A DNA stretch of 64,000 nucleotides. Origin: Pedobacter aquatilis (lineage in GTDB: Bacteria > Bacteroidota > Bacteroidia > Sphingobacteriales > Sphingobacteriaceae). Shown here piece by piece: positions 8,987 through 18,032 of the stretch. Position 1 is the first letter of the stretch. Each line of letters begins with the position of its first letter. The stretch lies in contig NZ_JAUFPW010000034.1 in assembly GCF_030409415.1 (NCBI RefSeq), positions 169,895 through 233,894 on the forward strand. Reading direction: 5' to 3'. The notes under the pieces are model-generated. The model was given only the letters and a program-made list of their open reading frames with translations. It was not told the origin of the DNA and ran no database searches. The position numbers and the translations under genes are program-made.

Positions 8987-9832
8987 TTAAGCTTCATCGA
9001 AATTTGTTGCTGTTGCTAACGCTTTCCAATCACTCATATCTTTCTGCACATCTGCAATTTTTGCACCGGCAACTGCATAAGCATCCGGACCTAAGAAAAG
9101 GTGTAAAGGCGCATTTTCGCTTTCAGCAGCAGCAATAATCACATCACATCCTTTAGCGGGGTCGCCGGGTTGTTGATTGTTAATATCATTTTGATGTGCT
9201 GCCTGCGAATCTCTAACTTCTTTGTAAGCATCAATCGGATTTGATGGTACAGCCAAAGAATTGGCAGTTAAAAATTCAGTCCTAAAATAACCAGGTTCTA
9301 CAACTGTTGCTTTTATACCTAAAGATTTTACTTCTGCAGCTAAAGATTCTGTAAAACCAGAAACTGCAAATTTAGTAGCACAGTAAATTCCGAAGCCTGG
9401 AAAATTACCAGAAAAACCTCCGATTGAAGATATATTAAAAATATGTCCAGATCCTTGTTTTCTCATTTGTGGCAATGCTTTTCTAATTACATTTAACGAA
9501 CCGAAAACATTTACATCAAAATTTGCTCTGGCCTCTCTATCGCTTAATTCTTCCAAAGCTCCAAGCATTCCATAACCTGCATTATTCACCAAAACATCTA
9601 ACTGTCCAAATTTTGTAATTGTTTGGCTTATCGCATCTTCAACATTGGTTTCGTTTAGCAAATCCATCGAAATAGGGAGGAAGCTCTCATGATTTCCAAC
9701 CGCTTTTTCTAGGTCTGAAATAGTTCTGGAAGTTGCGGCAACACGATTTCCATTGTTTAATAATTTTTTAACTAATGTTAGTCCCAGACCTTTTGAAGCG
9801 CCTGTTACAAACCATACTTTTTTGTTTTCCAT
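8987..9832 (-). CDS. Short-chain dehydrogenase/reductase (SDR), copy 1
   Basis: This 281-residue Rossmann-fold oxidoreductase shows the classical SDR signs: TGASKGLG cofactor loop (10-17), NNAGYG (83-88), catalytic Ser136 and the YxxxK motif Tyr150/Lys154. An Arg at position 36 (TSR) after the second strand suggests NADP(H) preference. The C-terminal region after residue 190 is longer than in minimal SDRs and resembles the group acting on small carbonyls or lipids, but the substrate is unknown. It is a close paralogue of the next gene, 115 bases upstream, and both are preceded by an AraC regulator. A palindrome-type repeat fragment lies between the two copies. Confidence 0.9.
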   Translation of the reverse strand: MENKKVWFVTGASKGLGLTLVKKLLNNGNRVAATSRTISDLEKAVGNHESFLPISMDLLNETNVEDAISQTITKFGQLDVLVNNAGYGMLGALEELSDREARANFDVNVFGSLNVIRKALPQMRKQGSGHIFNISSIGGFSGNFPGFGIYCATKFAVSGFTESLAAEVKSLGIKATVVEPGYFRTEFLTANSLAVPSNPIDAYKEVRDSQAAHQNDINNQQPGDPAKGCDVIIAAAESENAPLHLFLGPDAYAVAGAKIADVQKDMSDWKALATATNFDEA

Positions 9833-9868
9833 GATTTTTATTTTTTAAATAGAATATTGAGCTCTTTT

Positions 9869-9894
9869 CGTCATTGCGAGGTACGACGCAATCT
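9869..9894. repeat. Half copy of the CGTCATTGCGAGGTACGA repeat
   Basis: This 26-base sequence matches the left arm of the long palindrome at 19100-19157 with one change (GACGCA for GAAGCA). It sits in the spacer between the two SDR genes and lacks the second arm. It looks like a solo half of a REP-like family. Confidence 0.6.
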
Positions 9895-9947
9895 CTTTTT
9901 TTTATGTTTATCAAAACATCGTACAAATTCTGTCTCGCATTAATACT

Positions 9948-10781
9948 TTAGTAATCTGTAGATATCGTTATTGCTTTCCAATCTCGAAATTCTTTTTCTA
10001 ACGATTCTATTTTAGTATTCGCCCTTGTAAAAGCATCGTTTCCTAGCAGTAAATGGATTGGAGGGTTTGGCATAGCCACTAAAGAAATCATAGCAGCTGC
10101 AGCTTTTTCCGGGTCGCCAATTTGCTGGCCATCCATTTTTAAATATCTCTGGTGTACAGCTCGAACATCTTCATATTCTGCAATTGGATTTTCTGCTAAT
10201 ATTAAAGATTCTGGCGTAAGAAAACTTGTTCTGAAAGCACCTGGAGAAATAACAGTAACCTTAATACCGAAAGCTTTAACATCTTCAGCTAATACTTCTG
10301 ACAATGCAATTACTGCTGCTTTTGTTGCGGAATAGACCGCCCAGCCAATTGCACCAGATATACCAGCAATGGATGCGATATTTATGATATGACCAGATTG
10401 TTGTTTCCTTAAATGTGGCATTACTTTCCTAATCACATTTAAAGTACCGAAAACATTTACGTCAAAACTGTTTCTTGTTTCTAAATCGGTTAATTCTTCT
10501 ATGCTGCCACCAATTCCGTAGCCTGCATTATTTATAATCACATCAATTTTTCCAAATTGAGAAATTGTGGCATTGATGGCTTGCTCCACATTAAGTTCAT
10601 CACTTAAGTTTACCGCTAATGGAAGAAATTTTTCAGAATTTGAATTTACGGCGGCGGCTAATTCATTAACATTTCTGGACGTAGCCGCAACGTACTGTCC
10701 AGATTTTAATAGTTGCTTTACTAAACTTAGTCCTAATCCTTTCGAAGCACCAGTTACAAACCAAACTTTTTTAAGTCCCAT
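9948..10781 (-). CDS. Short-chain dehydrogenase/reductase (SDR), copy 2
   Basis: This 277-residue SDR is built like its downstream paralogue: TGASKGLG at 10-17, NNAGYG at 84-89, Ser137, Tyr150 and Lys154, and the same PxGDPxK segment in the C-terminal third. The two proteins differ at many surface positions, so the duplication is not recent. The gap to the upstream AraC gene is 82 bases and contains a candidate promoter, so it may be transcribed on its own and be controlled by that regulator. The substrate is not predictable from sequence. Confidence 0.9.
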   Translation of the reverse strand: MGLKKVWFVTGASKGLGLSLVKQLLKSGQYVAATSRNVNELAAAVNSNSEKFLPLAVNLSDELNVEQAINATISQFGKIDVIINNAGYGIGGSIEELTDLETRNSFDVNVFGTLNVIRKVMPHLRKQQSGHIINIASIAGISGAIGWAVYSATKAAVIALSEVLAEDVKAFGIKVTVISPGAFRTSFLTPESLILAENPIAEYEDVRAVHQRYLKMDGQQIGDPEKAAAAMISLVAMPNPPIHLLLGNDAFTRANTKIESLEKEFRDWKAITISTDY

Positions 10782-10803
10782 AATTTTATCCTTTTTGTTA
10801 AGA

Positions 10804-10811
10804 CAAAATTA
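10804..10811 (-). promoter_or_regulatory. Candidate -7 box for SDR copy 2
   Basis: On the minus strand this reads TAATTTTG, an exact TAnnTTTG match 22 bases upstream of the start codon at 10781. No well-spaced -33 element. Confidence 0.35.
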
Positions 10812-10863
10812 CTCTGGAAATTAAAGTTAAGTATTACGCAAATCAAACTGATGATTACGAAAT

Positions 10864-11775
10864 TCAAACAATTCTGTAAGATGTTGGTGTATGGTTGGTT
10901 AATTTTTTAAAAAAGTTATTAAAGTGCGTTGGCTCTTCAAAACCCAAGCAATAGCCAATTTCAGCTATATTCCAATCTGTATGTTTTAATAAAGCTTTTG
11001 CTTCGCTTAATAAACGTTCAGTAATATAATGCGTGGTGGTTTTTCCTGTAGTTTCTTTAATTGCTCTGTTTAAATGATTTACATGAACCGAAAGTTGCGA
11101 AGCATAATCTTTAGCCGAACGCATAGTAAACCTTTGAGATGTAGTTTCTATTGGAAATTGGCGTTCTAGTAATTCAGTGAAAACTGATGTAATTCTGCTG
11201 TTCGCGTCGGTATGTTTAAATAAAGTTTCTGATGGTTGAGTTTTTAAAGCAAAGTGCGTTATCTCCGTTATGTAGTTTCTAAGCAAATCGTATTTATAAA
11301 TATAGTCAGTATTTATTTCTTCAAACATTTTTGTAAATATCGATGAGACGATAGCATCCTGCTTATCATCAAGTATATAAGCAGGCTTTCCTCCAGCAAT
11401 AAACATTGGCAAATCACCAATGTTACCACGAATTTTTTCTTTGAAAAATGCTTCAGTAAAAATACAGAAGAAACCAGTTACATCGCTTTTATTCCCGCTA
11501 GCCAATTCCCATGTATATGGAACCAAAGGATTAAAGAACATCAATGCGGTGCCATTAATTTCTATGCTTTTATCGGCGTAATGATAAATATTATGGCCAC
11601 GATTTAATGCAATTTTATAGAAATCCCTACGATTATAACTCATCTGCTTGTTATCATCGCGTAAGCAATCTTCTAATTTAAAAACATTAAAATGACCCAC
11701 GCCATTTTGTAAGTTTTCTGGTAAAAAACTAAACTTGTTTTGATAAAATTCTTCCAATGTTTCCGTTGTACTCAT
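10864..11775 (-). CDS. AraC family transcriptional regulator
   Basis: This 303-residue protein has a cupin-like N-terminal sensing domain (about 25-180) and a C-terminal pair of helix-turn-helix motifs (about 200-303) with the AraC signature around LLKHTDWNIAEIGYCLGFEEPTHF. It ends with the usual FKKLTNHTPTSYR tail. It lies just upstream of and in the same direction as the two SDR genes, a layout common for regulators that turn on small reductases in response to a carbonyl or aromatic signal; that link is inferred. The start ATG at 11773-11775 fits the domain boundary. Confidence 0.9.
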   Translation of the reverse strand: MSTTETLEEFYQNKFSFLPENLQNGVGHFNVFKLEDCLRDDNKQMSYNRRDFYKIALNRGHNIYHYADKSIEINGTALMFFNPLVPYTWELASGNKSDVTGFFCIFTEAFFKEKIRGNIGDLPMFIAGGKPAYILDDKQDAIVSSIFTKMFEEINTDYIYKYDLLRNYITEITHFALKTQPSETLFKHTDANSRITSVFTELLERQFPIETTSQRFTMRSAKDYASQLSVHVNHLNRAIKETTGKTTTHYITERLLSEAKALLKHTDWNIAEIGYCLGFEEPTHFNNFFKKLTNHTPTSYRIV

Positions 11776-11957
11776 AAATCAAAGTTACAAAATTCAAACT
11801 TAATTGAAAGTACATTATTTTTTTCTGGTGATGACTATCTAGCTAAGATTTGCCATTCGTATGGCAATTCTTACAATCAGAATTATCACCTTTGCCCCGA
11901 TAAGTGGCAATGGTGTTAATTAAACATCCTGCTGCAAAAGAAATTAAACTAATTAAA

Positions 11958-13208
11958 ATGAAACGAGTAGTTATAACGGGTTTAGGTGCAATAACACCAT
12001 TGGGAAACACAGTAGGAACCTTTTGGAAAAATATTTTAGCTGGTAAAAGTGGCGTTGGGCCAATTACAAAATTCGATACCAGTAAGTTTAAAACACAATT
12101 CGCTGCCGAGGTTAAAGATTTTAATGCGGAAGCTTTTATCGAAAAGAAAGAAATTAAAAAATACGATTTATTTACACAATACGCAATCGTTTCAACCGAC
12201 CAAGCAATTATTGATGCCGGCTTAGATTTTACAAAATTTACAGATGATGAACTTGCTGAAGTTGGAGTAATTTGGGCAACAGGAAATGGCGGTATTTCAA
12301 CCTTTGAACAACAATTAGCGGAGTTTCACCAAGGCGATAAAACACCAAGGTTTAATCCTTATTTTATTCCGAAAATGATTGTAGACATAGCAGCTGGAGT
12401 TGTTTCAATTCGCCATAAATTACGTGGACCAAACTACTGCACGGTTTCGGCTTGTGCATCTTCAAATACTGCAATTATTAGTGCTTTTGATACGATTCGT
12501 TTAGGTAAGGCAAATATTATGGTTGCTGGTGGCTCCGAAGCTGCCATTACAGAAGCATCGGTTGGCGGTTTTAATGCGGCTCAGGCATTATCTAAACGAA
12601 ATGATAGTCCTGAAACAGCTTCGAGACCTTTTGACGAAACACGCGATGGTTTTGTAATGGGCGAGGGCGCAGGTGCTTTGATTTTAGAAGAATTAGAACA
12701 TGCCTTAAATCGTGGTGCAAATATTTATGCTGAAATTGTTGGCGGTGGCATGGCCGGAGATGCTTATCACTTAACTGGAACACCTCCAGATGGAATTGGC
12801 GCTACTTTAGGCATGAAAAAAGCATTAAATGATGCGAATATTTCTGCTGAGAAAATAGATTATATTAATGCACACGCCACTTCTACGGGTTTAGGTGATA
12901 TTAGCGAACTGGTTGCCGTTAAGAATGTTTTTGGTGATTTACCAGTCGTTGTTGGTGCTTCAAAATCTATGACAGGACATTTGCTTGGTGCCGCTGGTGC
13001 TGTAGAAAGTTTAATCAGTATTTTGGCTATTCGCGACGGTATTATTCCACCAACTATCAATACAGAAAAATTGGATGAAAAGATTCCACAAGGTTTAAAT
13101 ATTATTTTAGGAACGCCGATTAAAAAAGAAATCAACTATGTTTTAAATAACACCTTTGGTTTTGGTGGACACGTAGCCAGTACTATTTTCAAGAAATACG
13201 AAGTGTAG
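11958..13208 (+). CDS. fabF: Beta-ketoacyl-ACP synthase II
   Basis: This 416-residue condensing enzyme of fatty-acid synthesis elongates acyl-ACP with malonyl-ACP in the cytosol. The catalytic triad is visible: Cys166 in VSACASS, His306 in NAHATST and His341 in SMTGHLLGAAG, with Lys336 just before. The FGFGGH gate loop is also present. I start at the ATG at 11958 because MKRVVITGLGAITPLG is the standard N-terminus; the frame is open to an ATG at 11904, which would add 18 untypical residues. The gene stands alone, with no acpP or fab genes beside it, so it may be a second FabF copy. The adjacent minus-strand gene ends one base beyond it. Confidence 0.92.
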   Translation: MKRVVITGLGAITPLGNTVGTFWKNILAGKSGVGPITKFDTSKFKTQFAAEVKDFNAEAFIEKKEIKKYDLFTQYAIVSTDQAIIDAGLDFTKFTDDELAEVGVIWATGNGGISTFEQQLAEFHQGDKTPRFNPYFIPKMIVDIAAGVVSIRHKLRGPNYCTVSACASSNTAIISAFDTIRLGKANIMVAGGSEAAITEASVGGFNAAQALSKRNDSPETASRPFDETRDGFVMGEGAGALILEELEHALNRGANIYAEIVGGGMAGDAYHLTGTPPDGIGATLGMKKALNDANISAEKIDYINAHATSTGLGDISELVAVKNVFGDLPVVVGASKSMTGHLLGAAGAVESLISILAIRDGIIPPTINTEKLDEKIPQGLNIILGTPIKKEINYVLNNTFGFGGHVASTIFKKYEV

Positions 13209-13209
13209 T

Positions 13210-13860
13210 TTATTTATCCATTAAAAGATTTACAAGCTCTTTTAAATCTTCCACTTCTTGTTCGAGCTTTAATATGCGATTTTCCAACTCTTCATTGGGT
13301 TGGAAAATTGTTGTTTGTGGCATATGTTGTTCAATCTCCTGAACCTCCGCTTGTTCGCCCAATAAATGAATAAATCGAGCTTCTTTTTGCCCAGGTTTTT
13401 TAGGTTGTAATTTTACAAATGGCGGTTGTTCCTCGGAGAGTTTTTGTAATTGTTCCAGAATTTCTTCAATGCTATCAAATTCATAAAGTCTGCCAGAGTT
13501 GCTATTGATTTCGCCAGGGGTTAATGCGCCACGCAAAAGCAATAAACATAATATCGAAAGTTCTGATGGAACTAAAGGATAAACAATTCCGAGGTTATGT
13601 TTATATTTAATTACCCTACTTGAGCCACCTGTAGCAGTTGAGATTAAGCCTTTTACTTTTAGTGAATTAAGCGTCAGCGTAACTATTTCTTCATCATAAT
13701 TTACCACCGGATTTCTAGAGCTTTTTTGGTTGCAGGCAGCTGTCAAACTATTCAAAGTCATTGGGTAATAATCTGGCGTGGTTCTGCTTTTTTCAATTAA
13801 AGAACCTAAAACACGTTGTTCTTCTGCTGATAAATCGGGTAGTGGTTTAATATCTTCCAT
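13210..13860 (-). CDS. YceH family protein (DUF480)
   Basis: This 216-residue protein belongs to the YceH/DUF480 family: two winged-helix domains in tandem (about 10-90 and 95-175), then a coiled-coil C-terminus (about 185-216, with NRILKLEQEVEDLKELVNLL). Conserved segments include LxxEEQRVLGSLIEKSRTTPDYYPM and LLLRGALTPGE. The function of the family is not established; the winged-helix fold suggests nucleic-acid binding. It is convergent with fabF, with stop codons nearly touching. Confidence 0.9.
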   Translation of the reverse strand: MEDIKPLPDLSAEEQRVLGSLIEKSRTTPDYYPMTLNSLTAACNQKSSRNPVVNYDEEIVTLTLNSLKVKGLISTATGGSSRVIKYKHNLGIVYPLVPSELSILCLLLLRGALTPGEINSNSGRLYEFDSIEEILEQLQKLSEEQPPFVKLQPKKPGQKEARFIHLLGEQAEVQEIEQHMPQTTIFQPNEELENRILKLEQEVEDLKELVNLLMDK

Positions 13861-13917
13861 TTGCTAAAAATAGAAATTGACTTCACATTTTCGAAATTAT
13901 TTTATTTAATCCTCAAG

Positions 13918-14015
13918 CCGTCATTTCGATTGGAGCACAGCGGAATACAGACCACGAGAAAGTAAAATCTTTATATCTGCTTTAAAAGATTTCTCCACTA
14001 CGGTCGAAATGACGG
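13918..14015. repeat. Palindromic interspersed element (TCATTTCGA type)
   Basis: CCGTCATTTCGA (13918-13929) pairs perfectly with TCGAAATGACGG (14004-14015). An inner imperfect stem joins GAGAAAG..ATCTTT and AAAGATTTCTC. The roughly 98-base element resembles REP/MITE-like palindromes seen in Bacteroidota intergenic regions; no transposase is present. Confidence 0.6.
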
Positions 14016-14050
14016 TTAGCGCATTTCTCTTATTCTTTATGCTAAACCAA

Positions 14051-14080
14051 ATCGTCATCCCCCACGCAGGTGGGAATCTT
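14051..14080. repeat. Short hairpin repeat (CGTCATCCCCCACGCAGG type)
   Basis: CCCAC (14061-14065) and GTGGG (14070-14074) form a small hairpin inside a sequence beginning CGTCATCC and ending GGGAATCTT. The outer CGTCAT and AATCT ends are shared in style with the repeats at 9869 and 19100. Confidence 0.45.
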
Positions 14081-14225
14081 AAAGCAAAAAAATTTAGGAT
14101 GATTAAGTAAACTCAAACAGGACGGCCTAAATCTTTCTTATTAGAATTATTCTAAATTTCTGAATCAACCTATTTTACGGTTTAGATTTACGAACTTTAA
14201 AGAACAACATCACAAAACATATTTT

Positions 14226-14849
14226 ATGCATTCATCTGATAAGGAATCAAATCAGGGCGACACCAGACGAGATTTTCTCAAGAAATCGTCCCTATTTACA
14301 GCAATCGCTCTAACACCATCTATCGCTGTAAAAGCAGCAGAAAACCAGGCGGATGAACGTTTCGCAGCGTTATTTGAAAAAATTCCCCTCAACCTAACCG
14401 TAAATAATAAGGTCTATAAAGCATCTGTTGAGCCAAGAGTTACGCTCTTAGATTATTTAAGGGAAGAACTTCATTTAACTGGCACAAAAAAAGGTTGCGA
14501 CCATGGTCAATGTGGAGCTTGCACCGTTCATGTTAATGGCGAACGAGTAAATTCTTGTTTGAGTTTGGCAGTAATGAATGAGGGTAAAAAAATAACTACA
14601 ATAGAAGGTTTGGCAAATGGTGAAGAATTGCATCCAATGCAAGCTGCATTTATAAAACACGATGGTTTTCAATGTGGCTATTGTACGCCTGGTCAAATTA
14701 TGTCGGCTGTGGCTTGTGTTAAAGAAGGGCACACAAAATCTAGGGCAGAAATTAGCGAATATATGAGCGGAAATATTTGTAGATGTGGTGCTTATCCTAA
14801 CATAGTTGATGCCATTGTTGAAGTATCGAAAGGAGGAAGCAAAGCATGA
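14226..14849 (+). CDS. paoA: Tat-exported [2Fe-2S] subunit of a PaoABC-type aldehyde oxidoreductase
   Basis: This 207-residue subunit carries two [2Fe-2S] clusters that pass electrons in a xanthine-oxidase-family enzyme. A twin-arginine signal (RRDFLKKS at 14-21, followed by a hydrophobic stretch) sends the assembled complex to the periplasm. The plant-type cluster uses Cys91, 96, 99 and 111; the second uses Cys150, 153, 185 and 187. It overlaps the next gene by four bases (ATGA). Export on the small subunit, together with the FeS motif in the next subunit, matches periplasmic aldehyde oxidoreductase PaoABC rather than cytosolic xanthine dehydrogenase. The aldehyde substrate is not predictable. 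Confidence 0.9.
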   Translation: MHSSDKESNQGDTRRDFLKKSSLFTAIALTPSIAVKAAENQADERFAALFEKIPLNLTVNNKVYKASVEPRVTLLDYLREELHLTGTKKGCDHGQCGACTVHVNGERVNSCLSLAVMNEGKKITTIEGLANGEELHPMQAAFIKHDGFQCGYCTPGQIMSAVACVKEGHTKSRAEISEYMSGNICRCGAYPNIVDAIVEVSKGGSKA

Positions 14850-15829
14850 TCAACTTCCAATACTTAAGAACTACATCAACAAAATCTGCTTTGGCTTTAC
14901 TGCTAAAGGATAAGAATTCAAAGTTCCTTGCCGGAGGTACAAACCTTATCGATTTAATGAAAAGAGGCGTTACTGCTCCAGAAAAATTAATCGACATTAA
15001 CCATGTTCCGCTAAAACAGATTGAGCTTGTTGGCAATAAAATTATAATTGGTGCATTAGCTTCAAATACGGCGGTTGCCGAAAATCAACTCCTTAAGGAA
15101 AAACTACCTTTGTTAGCAATGGCACTAAATGCCGGAGCATCGGCACAATTAAGAAATGTAGCTACAGTTGGCGGTAACATGATGCAAAGAACGCGTTGTG
15201 GCTATTTTTATGATACCGAAATGCCTTGCAACAAACGTCAACCAGGTTCTGGTTGTGGTGCAGTTGGAGGTTTCAATAGGATGCATGCAATTTTCGGAAC
15301 CTCAGATAAATGCATTGCTGTTCATCCGAGTGATATGTGTGTAGCATTAGTGGCTTTGGACGCTACTGTAGTAATTGCCAGTGCAAAAAGTGAGCGCAAA
15401 ATTTTATTTAAAGATTTTCATCGCCTTGCGGGAGATACACCGCAGTTTGACAATAACTTAAAAGCTGATGAAATGATTATCCGTTTGGAAATACCGACTA
15501 ATAATCTTTCGAAAAATTCAAATTATTTAAAGGTAAGAGATAGAGCATCTTATGCATTTGCATTGGTTTCTGTTGCCGCTGCTATGGAAATTGCCGATGG
15601 CAAAATCGTTGATATTAGATTAGCGATGGGTGGAGTTGCACATAAACCTTGGCGTTTAACGGAAGCAGAAGCTTTCTTGAAAGGTAAAAGTGCTACTTTG
15701 GAAAACTTTGAACAGGCTGCTAAGTTAGCTATGAAAGGTGCTAAAGGCTTTGGAGAGAATGATTTCAAGCTTCAAATGGCACCAAACACAATTATTGAAG
15801 CTTTAACTGTTGCAAAATCTAAAGCATAA
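14846..15829 (+). CDS. paoB: FAD-binding subunit of a PaoABC-type aldehyde oxidoreductase
   Basis: This 327-residue subunit binds FAD (AGGTNLIDLMKRG near 29-41) and has the CO-dehydrogenase flavoprotein C-terminal domain (about 215-325). It carries the extra cysteine segment that marks PaoB: Cys118, Cys128 in PCNKRQPGSGC, Cys137 and probably Cys156, ligands of an added [4Fe-4S] cluster. It overlaps both neighbours (four bases with the first, one with the third), so the three subunits are translationally coupled. It has no signal of its own and would be exported with PaoA. Confidence 0.9.
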   Translation: MINFQYLRTTSTKSALALLLKDKNSKFLAGGTNLIDLMKRGVTAPEKLIDINHVPLKQIELVGNKIIIGALASNTAVAENQLLKEKLPLLAMALNAGASAQLRNVATVGGNMMQRTRCGYFYDTEMPCNKRQPGSGCGAVGGFNRMHAIFGTSDKCIAVHPSDMCVALVALDATVVIASAKSERKILFKDFHRLAGDTPQFDNNLKADEMIIRLEIPTNNLSKNSNYLKVRDRASYAFALVSVAAAMEIADGKIVDIRLAMGGVAHKPWRLTEAEAFLKGKSATLENFEQAAKLAMKGAKGFGENDFKLQMAPNTIIEALTVAKSKA

Positions 15830-17961
15830 TGATGGAAAATATATTAATTAACGATGAGAATGACCGCGTAGATGGGGTTTTTAAAGTTACCGGAAAAGCT
15901 AAATATTTTGCAGAATATGAACTACCTGGATTAACTTATGGCGTTTTAGTAACTAGTACGATAACAAAAGGAAAGATTACATCATTAGATACAAAAGCTG
16001 CTGAAAAAGCACCAGGCGTAATTTCAATTGTTTCACATTTGAATAAACCGTCTGCACCAGCTTACGAGCAAGAAGGTGGTTCGCCGATGAAGATTTTTTA
16101 CACTGATAAAGTTTTCTTCAATGGACAGCCAATTGCCATCGTTGTTGCAAATACTTTTGAAAGGGCTACATATGCGGCATCATTGGTGAAGGTTACATAT
16201 ACAAAGGAAGAATTTAACACAGACTTTGAAAAAGCGATAAAGGATGCAAAAGCTAAGAAACTACAAGGACAGCCAGATTATAAACGTGGGGTAGAAAATG
16301 CTTACAAAACTGCCGAAGTTCAAATCGAGGCTAAATACCATATTCCAATAGAAACCCATAATCCTATGGAACTACATGGAATTATTGCAGATTGGCGACC
16401 TAATAATCAAGTTACTGTTTATGCGAAAACTCAAGGCGTTAAAGCAACACAAGGTACTATTTCCAATGTTTTTAAAATTCCAATAGAAAATATTCAGGTT
16501 AATTCTGAGTTTGTTGGAGGTGGTTTTGGAATGGCACTTAGAACATGGCCGCTGGAAATTGCTACGGTGATGGCTTCTAAACATATTGCCAAGCCCGTAA
16601 AACTGATGATTACCAGGATGCAAATGTTTACCATGGTTGGTAATCGCCCTGCGGCTGTACAAACGATAGGTTTAGGTGCAAATAAAGATGGAAAATTAAC
16701 TGGCATTACACACAAAGCTTTTGGAGAAACTTCTGCTTATGAAAATTTTACAGAGGGTGTGGTAAATATGTCAAAGTTCATGTATCAATGCGATAATGTA
16801 AACACACAATACACAGTTGTTCCGGTTGATTTGGGCGTTCCAATTTGGATGCGTGGACCTGGTGAAGCAACTGGTGCTTTCGCATTAGAAAGTGCAATTG
16901 ACGAAATGGCGCATGCTTTAAATATGGATCCGTTAGAATTCAGAATAAAAAACGACCCTGAAAGAGACCAGCAAAAAGATAAACCTTTTTCTGATAAAAA
17001 CATTAAAGAAGCTTATCGAGTTGGCGCACAAAAAATAGGATGGAGCGAACGCAAAAATAAGCCGGGTAGTTTAGTTGATGGTCAATGGAAATCGGGCTTT
17101 GGTGTTAGTATTGGTGTTTTTAATGCAAATAGAGGTAGGGCAAGTGTTAAGGGGATTTTAAAGGCTGATGGAACCTTGGTTTTACAAAGTGCAACAAGCG
17201 ATATCGGACCTGGAACCGGAACCGGAATGACCTTAATTGCCAGTAAATTAATGGGTATTCCTGCTGATAAAATTAAATTTGAATTGGGGGATTCTTCGCT
17301 TCCTCCAGCGCCAAGTCAAGGTGGTTCGGCAACGCTTTCTACTGTGGGTTCTGCCGTAAACGATGTTTGTGTTTCACTAAAATCTACTATTGCAGAGTTG
17401 GCTGCAAATTCAAATATGGATGCTACATCAAATTTTATTGATGTCCTAAAGAAAAATAATCTTCCATCTATTGAAGTAACCAAGCAAAGTCAGGCCGGAA
17501 AGGAGCGTGATGAGTATTCTATGTATTCGTTTTCCATCCACTTTGTAAAAGTTAAAGTGCATAGCTTAACTGGAGTAGTTAAAGTCGATAAAATTGTTTC
17601 TGTTGGCGATTCAGGAACTATTGTAAGTCCGAAAACGGCTCGTAGTCAAATGGTTGGTGGTGCAGTTGGTGGCGTTGGAATGGCACTAACCGAAGAGTCA
17701 ATTATCGATCATCGTTACGGAAGATACATCAACAACAATTTTGCTGATTATCATGTTCCGGTTAATGCCGACATTCCTGAAATTGAGGTTCATTTTATTA
17801 ATAAACCAGACCCACACATCAACCCAATGGGTGCAAAAGGAATGGGTGAAATTGCTTTAATTGGATTTTCTGCTGCTGTGGCTAATGCGGTTTTTAACGC
17901 AACAGGAAAGCGAATTAGAACATTGCCAATAACACCTGATAAGATTTTGGCAACTGCTTAA
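15829..17961 (+). CDS. paoC: Molybdopterin catalytic subunit of a PaoABC-type aldehyde oxidoreductase
   Basis: This 710-residue subunit holds the molybdenum cofactor and oxidises aldehydes to acids. Family features include the N-terminal a/b hammerhead domain (about 20-135), MoCo-binding segments FVGGGFG (about 226-232) and GPGEATGAFALE, and the active-site Glu674 in KGMGEIALIG near the C-terminus. Its ATG overlaps the stop of paoB; a second ATG follows at 15832. E. coli PaoC needs the chaperone PaoD to load a cytosine-dinucleotide cofactor, but no PaoD/XdhC-like gene follows here. Confidence 0.92.
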   Translation: MMENILINDENDRVDGVFKVTGKAKYFAEYELPGLTYGVLVTSTITKGKITSLDTKAAEKAPGVISIVSHLNKPSAPAYEQEGGSPMKIFYTDKVFFNGQPIAIVVANTFERATYAASLVKVTYTKEEFNTDFEKAIKDAKAKKLQGQPDYKRGVENAYKTAEVQIEAKYHIPIETHNPMELHGIIADWRPNNQVTVYAKTQGVKATQGTISNVFKIPIENIQVNSEFVGGGFGMALRTWPLEIATVMASKHIAKPVKLMITRMQMFTMVGNRPAAVQTIGLGANKDGKLTGITHKAFGETSAYENFTEGVVNMSKFMYQCDNVNTQYTVVPVDLGVPIWMRGPGEATGAFALESAIDEMAHALNMDPLEFRIKNDPERDQQKDKPFSDKNIKEAYRVGAQKIGWSERKNKPGSLVDGQWKSGFGVSIGVFNANRGRASVKGILKADGTLVLQSATSDIGPGTGTGMTLIASKLMGIPADKIKFELGDSSLPPAPSQGGSATLSTVGSAVNDVCVSLKSTIAELAANSNMDATSNFIDVLKKNNLPSIEVTKQSQAGKERDEYSMYSFSIHFVKVKVHSLTGVVKVDKIVSVGDSGTIVSPKTARSQMVGGAVGGVGMALTEESIIDHRYGRYINNNFADYHVPVNADIPEIEVHFINKPDPHINPMGAKGMGEIALIGFSAAVANAVFNATGKRIRTLPITPDKILATA

Positions 17962-18006
17962 AAGCTGAAATGAATTCAGCATGACGAACGTTAATGACTA
18001 ATACTA

Positions 18007-18014
18007 TAGCTTTG
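18007..18014 (+). promoter_or_regulatory. Candidate -7 box for the alcohol dehydrogenase gene
   Basis: TAGCTTTG matches TAnnTTTG, 18 bases before the ATG at 18033. It would let the dehydrogenase be transcribed apart from paoABC. Confidence 0.4.
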
Positions 18015-18032
18015 AATTCAAATTAATAATAT

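Larger units (their letters stand above)
13861..14225. other. 365-base spacer with palindromic repeats, no gene
   Basis: The spacer between the divergent yceH-like gene and the paoA-like gene contains the two repeat-like elements listed at 13918-14015 and 14051-14080. No ORF is credible. About 145 bases remain upstream of 14226 for a promoter, but no exact TAnnTTTG box is seen there. Confidence 0.6.

Noticed and set aside
11780..11787. TAnnTTTG match upstream of the AraC gene
   Set aside because: It is only 4 bases from the start codon, so transcription would begin inside the gene; likely chance.
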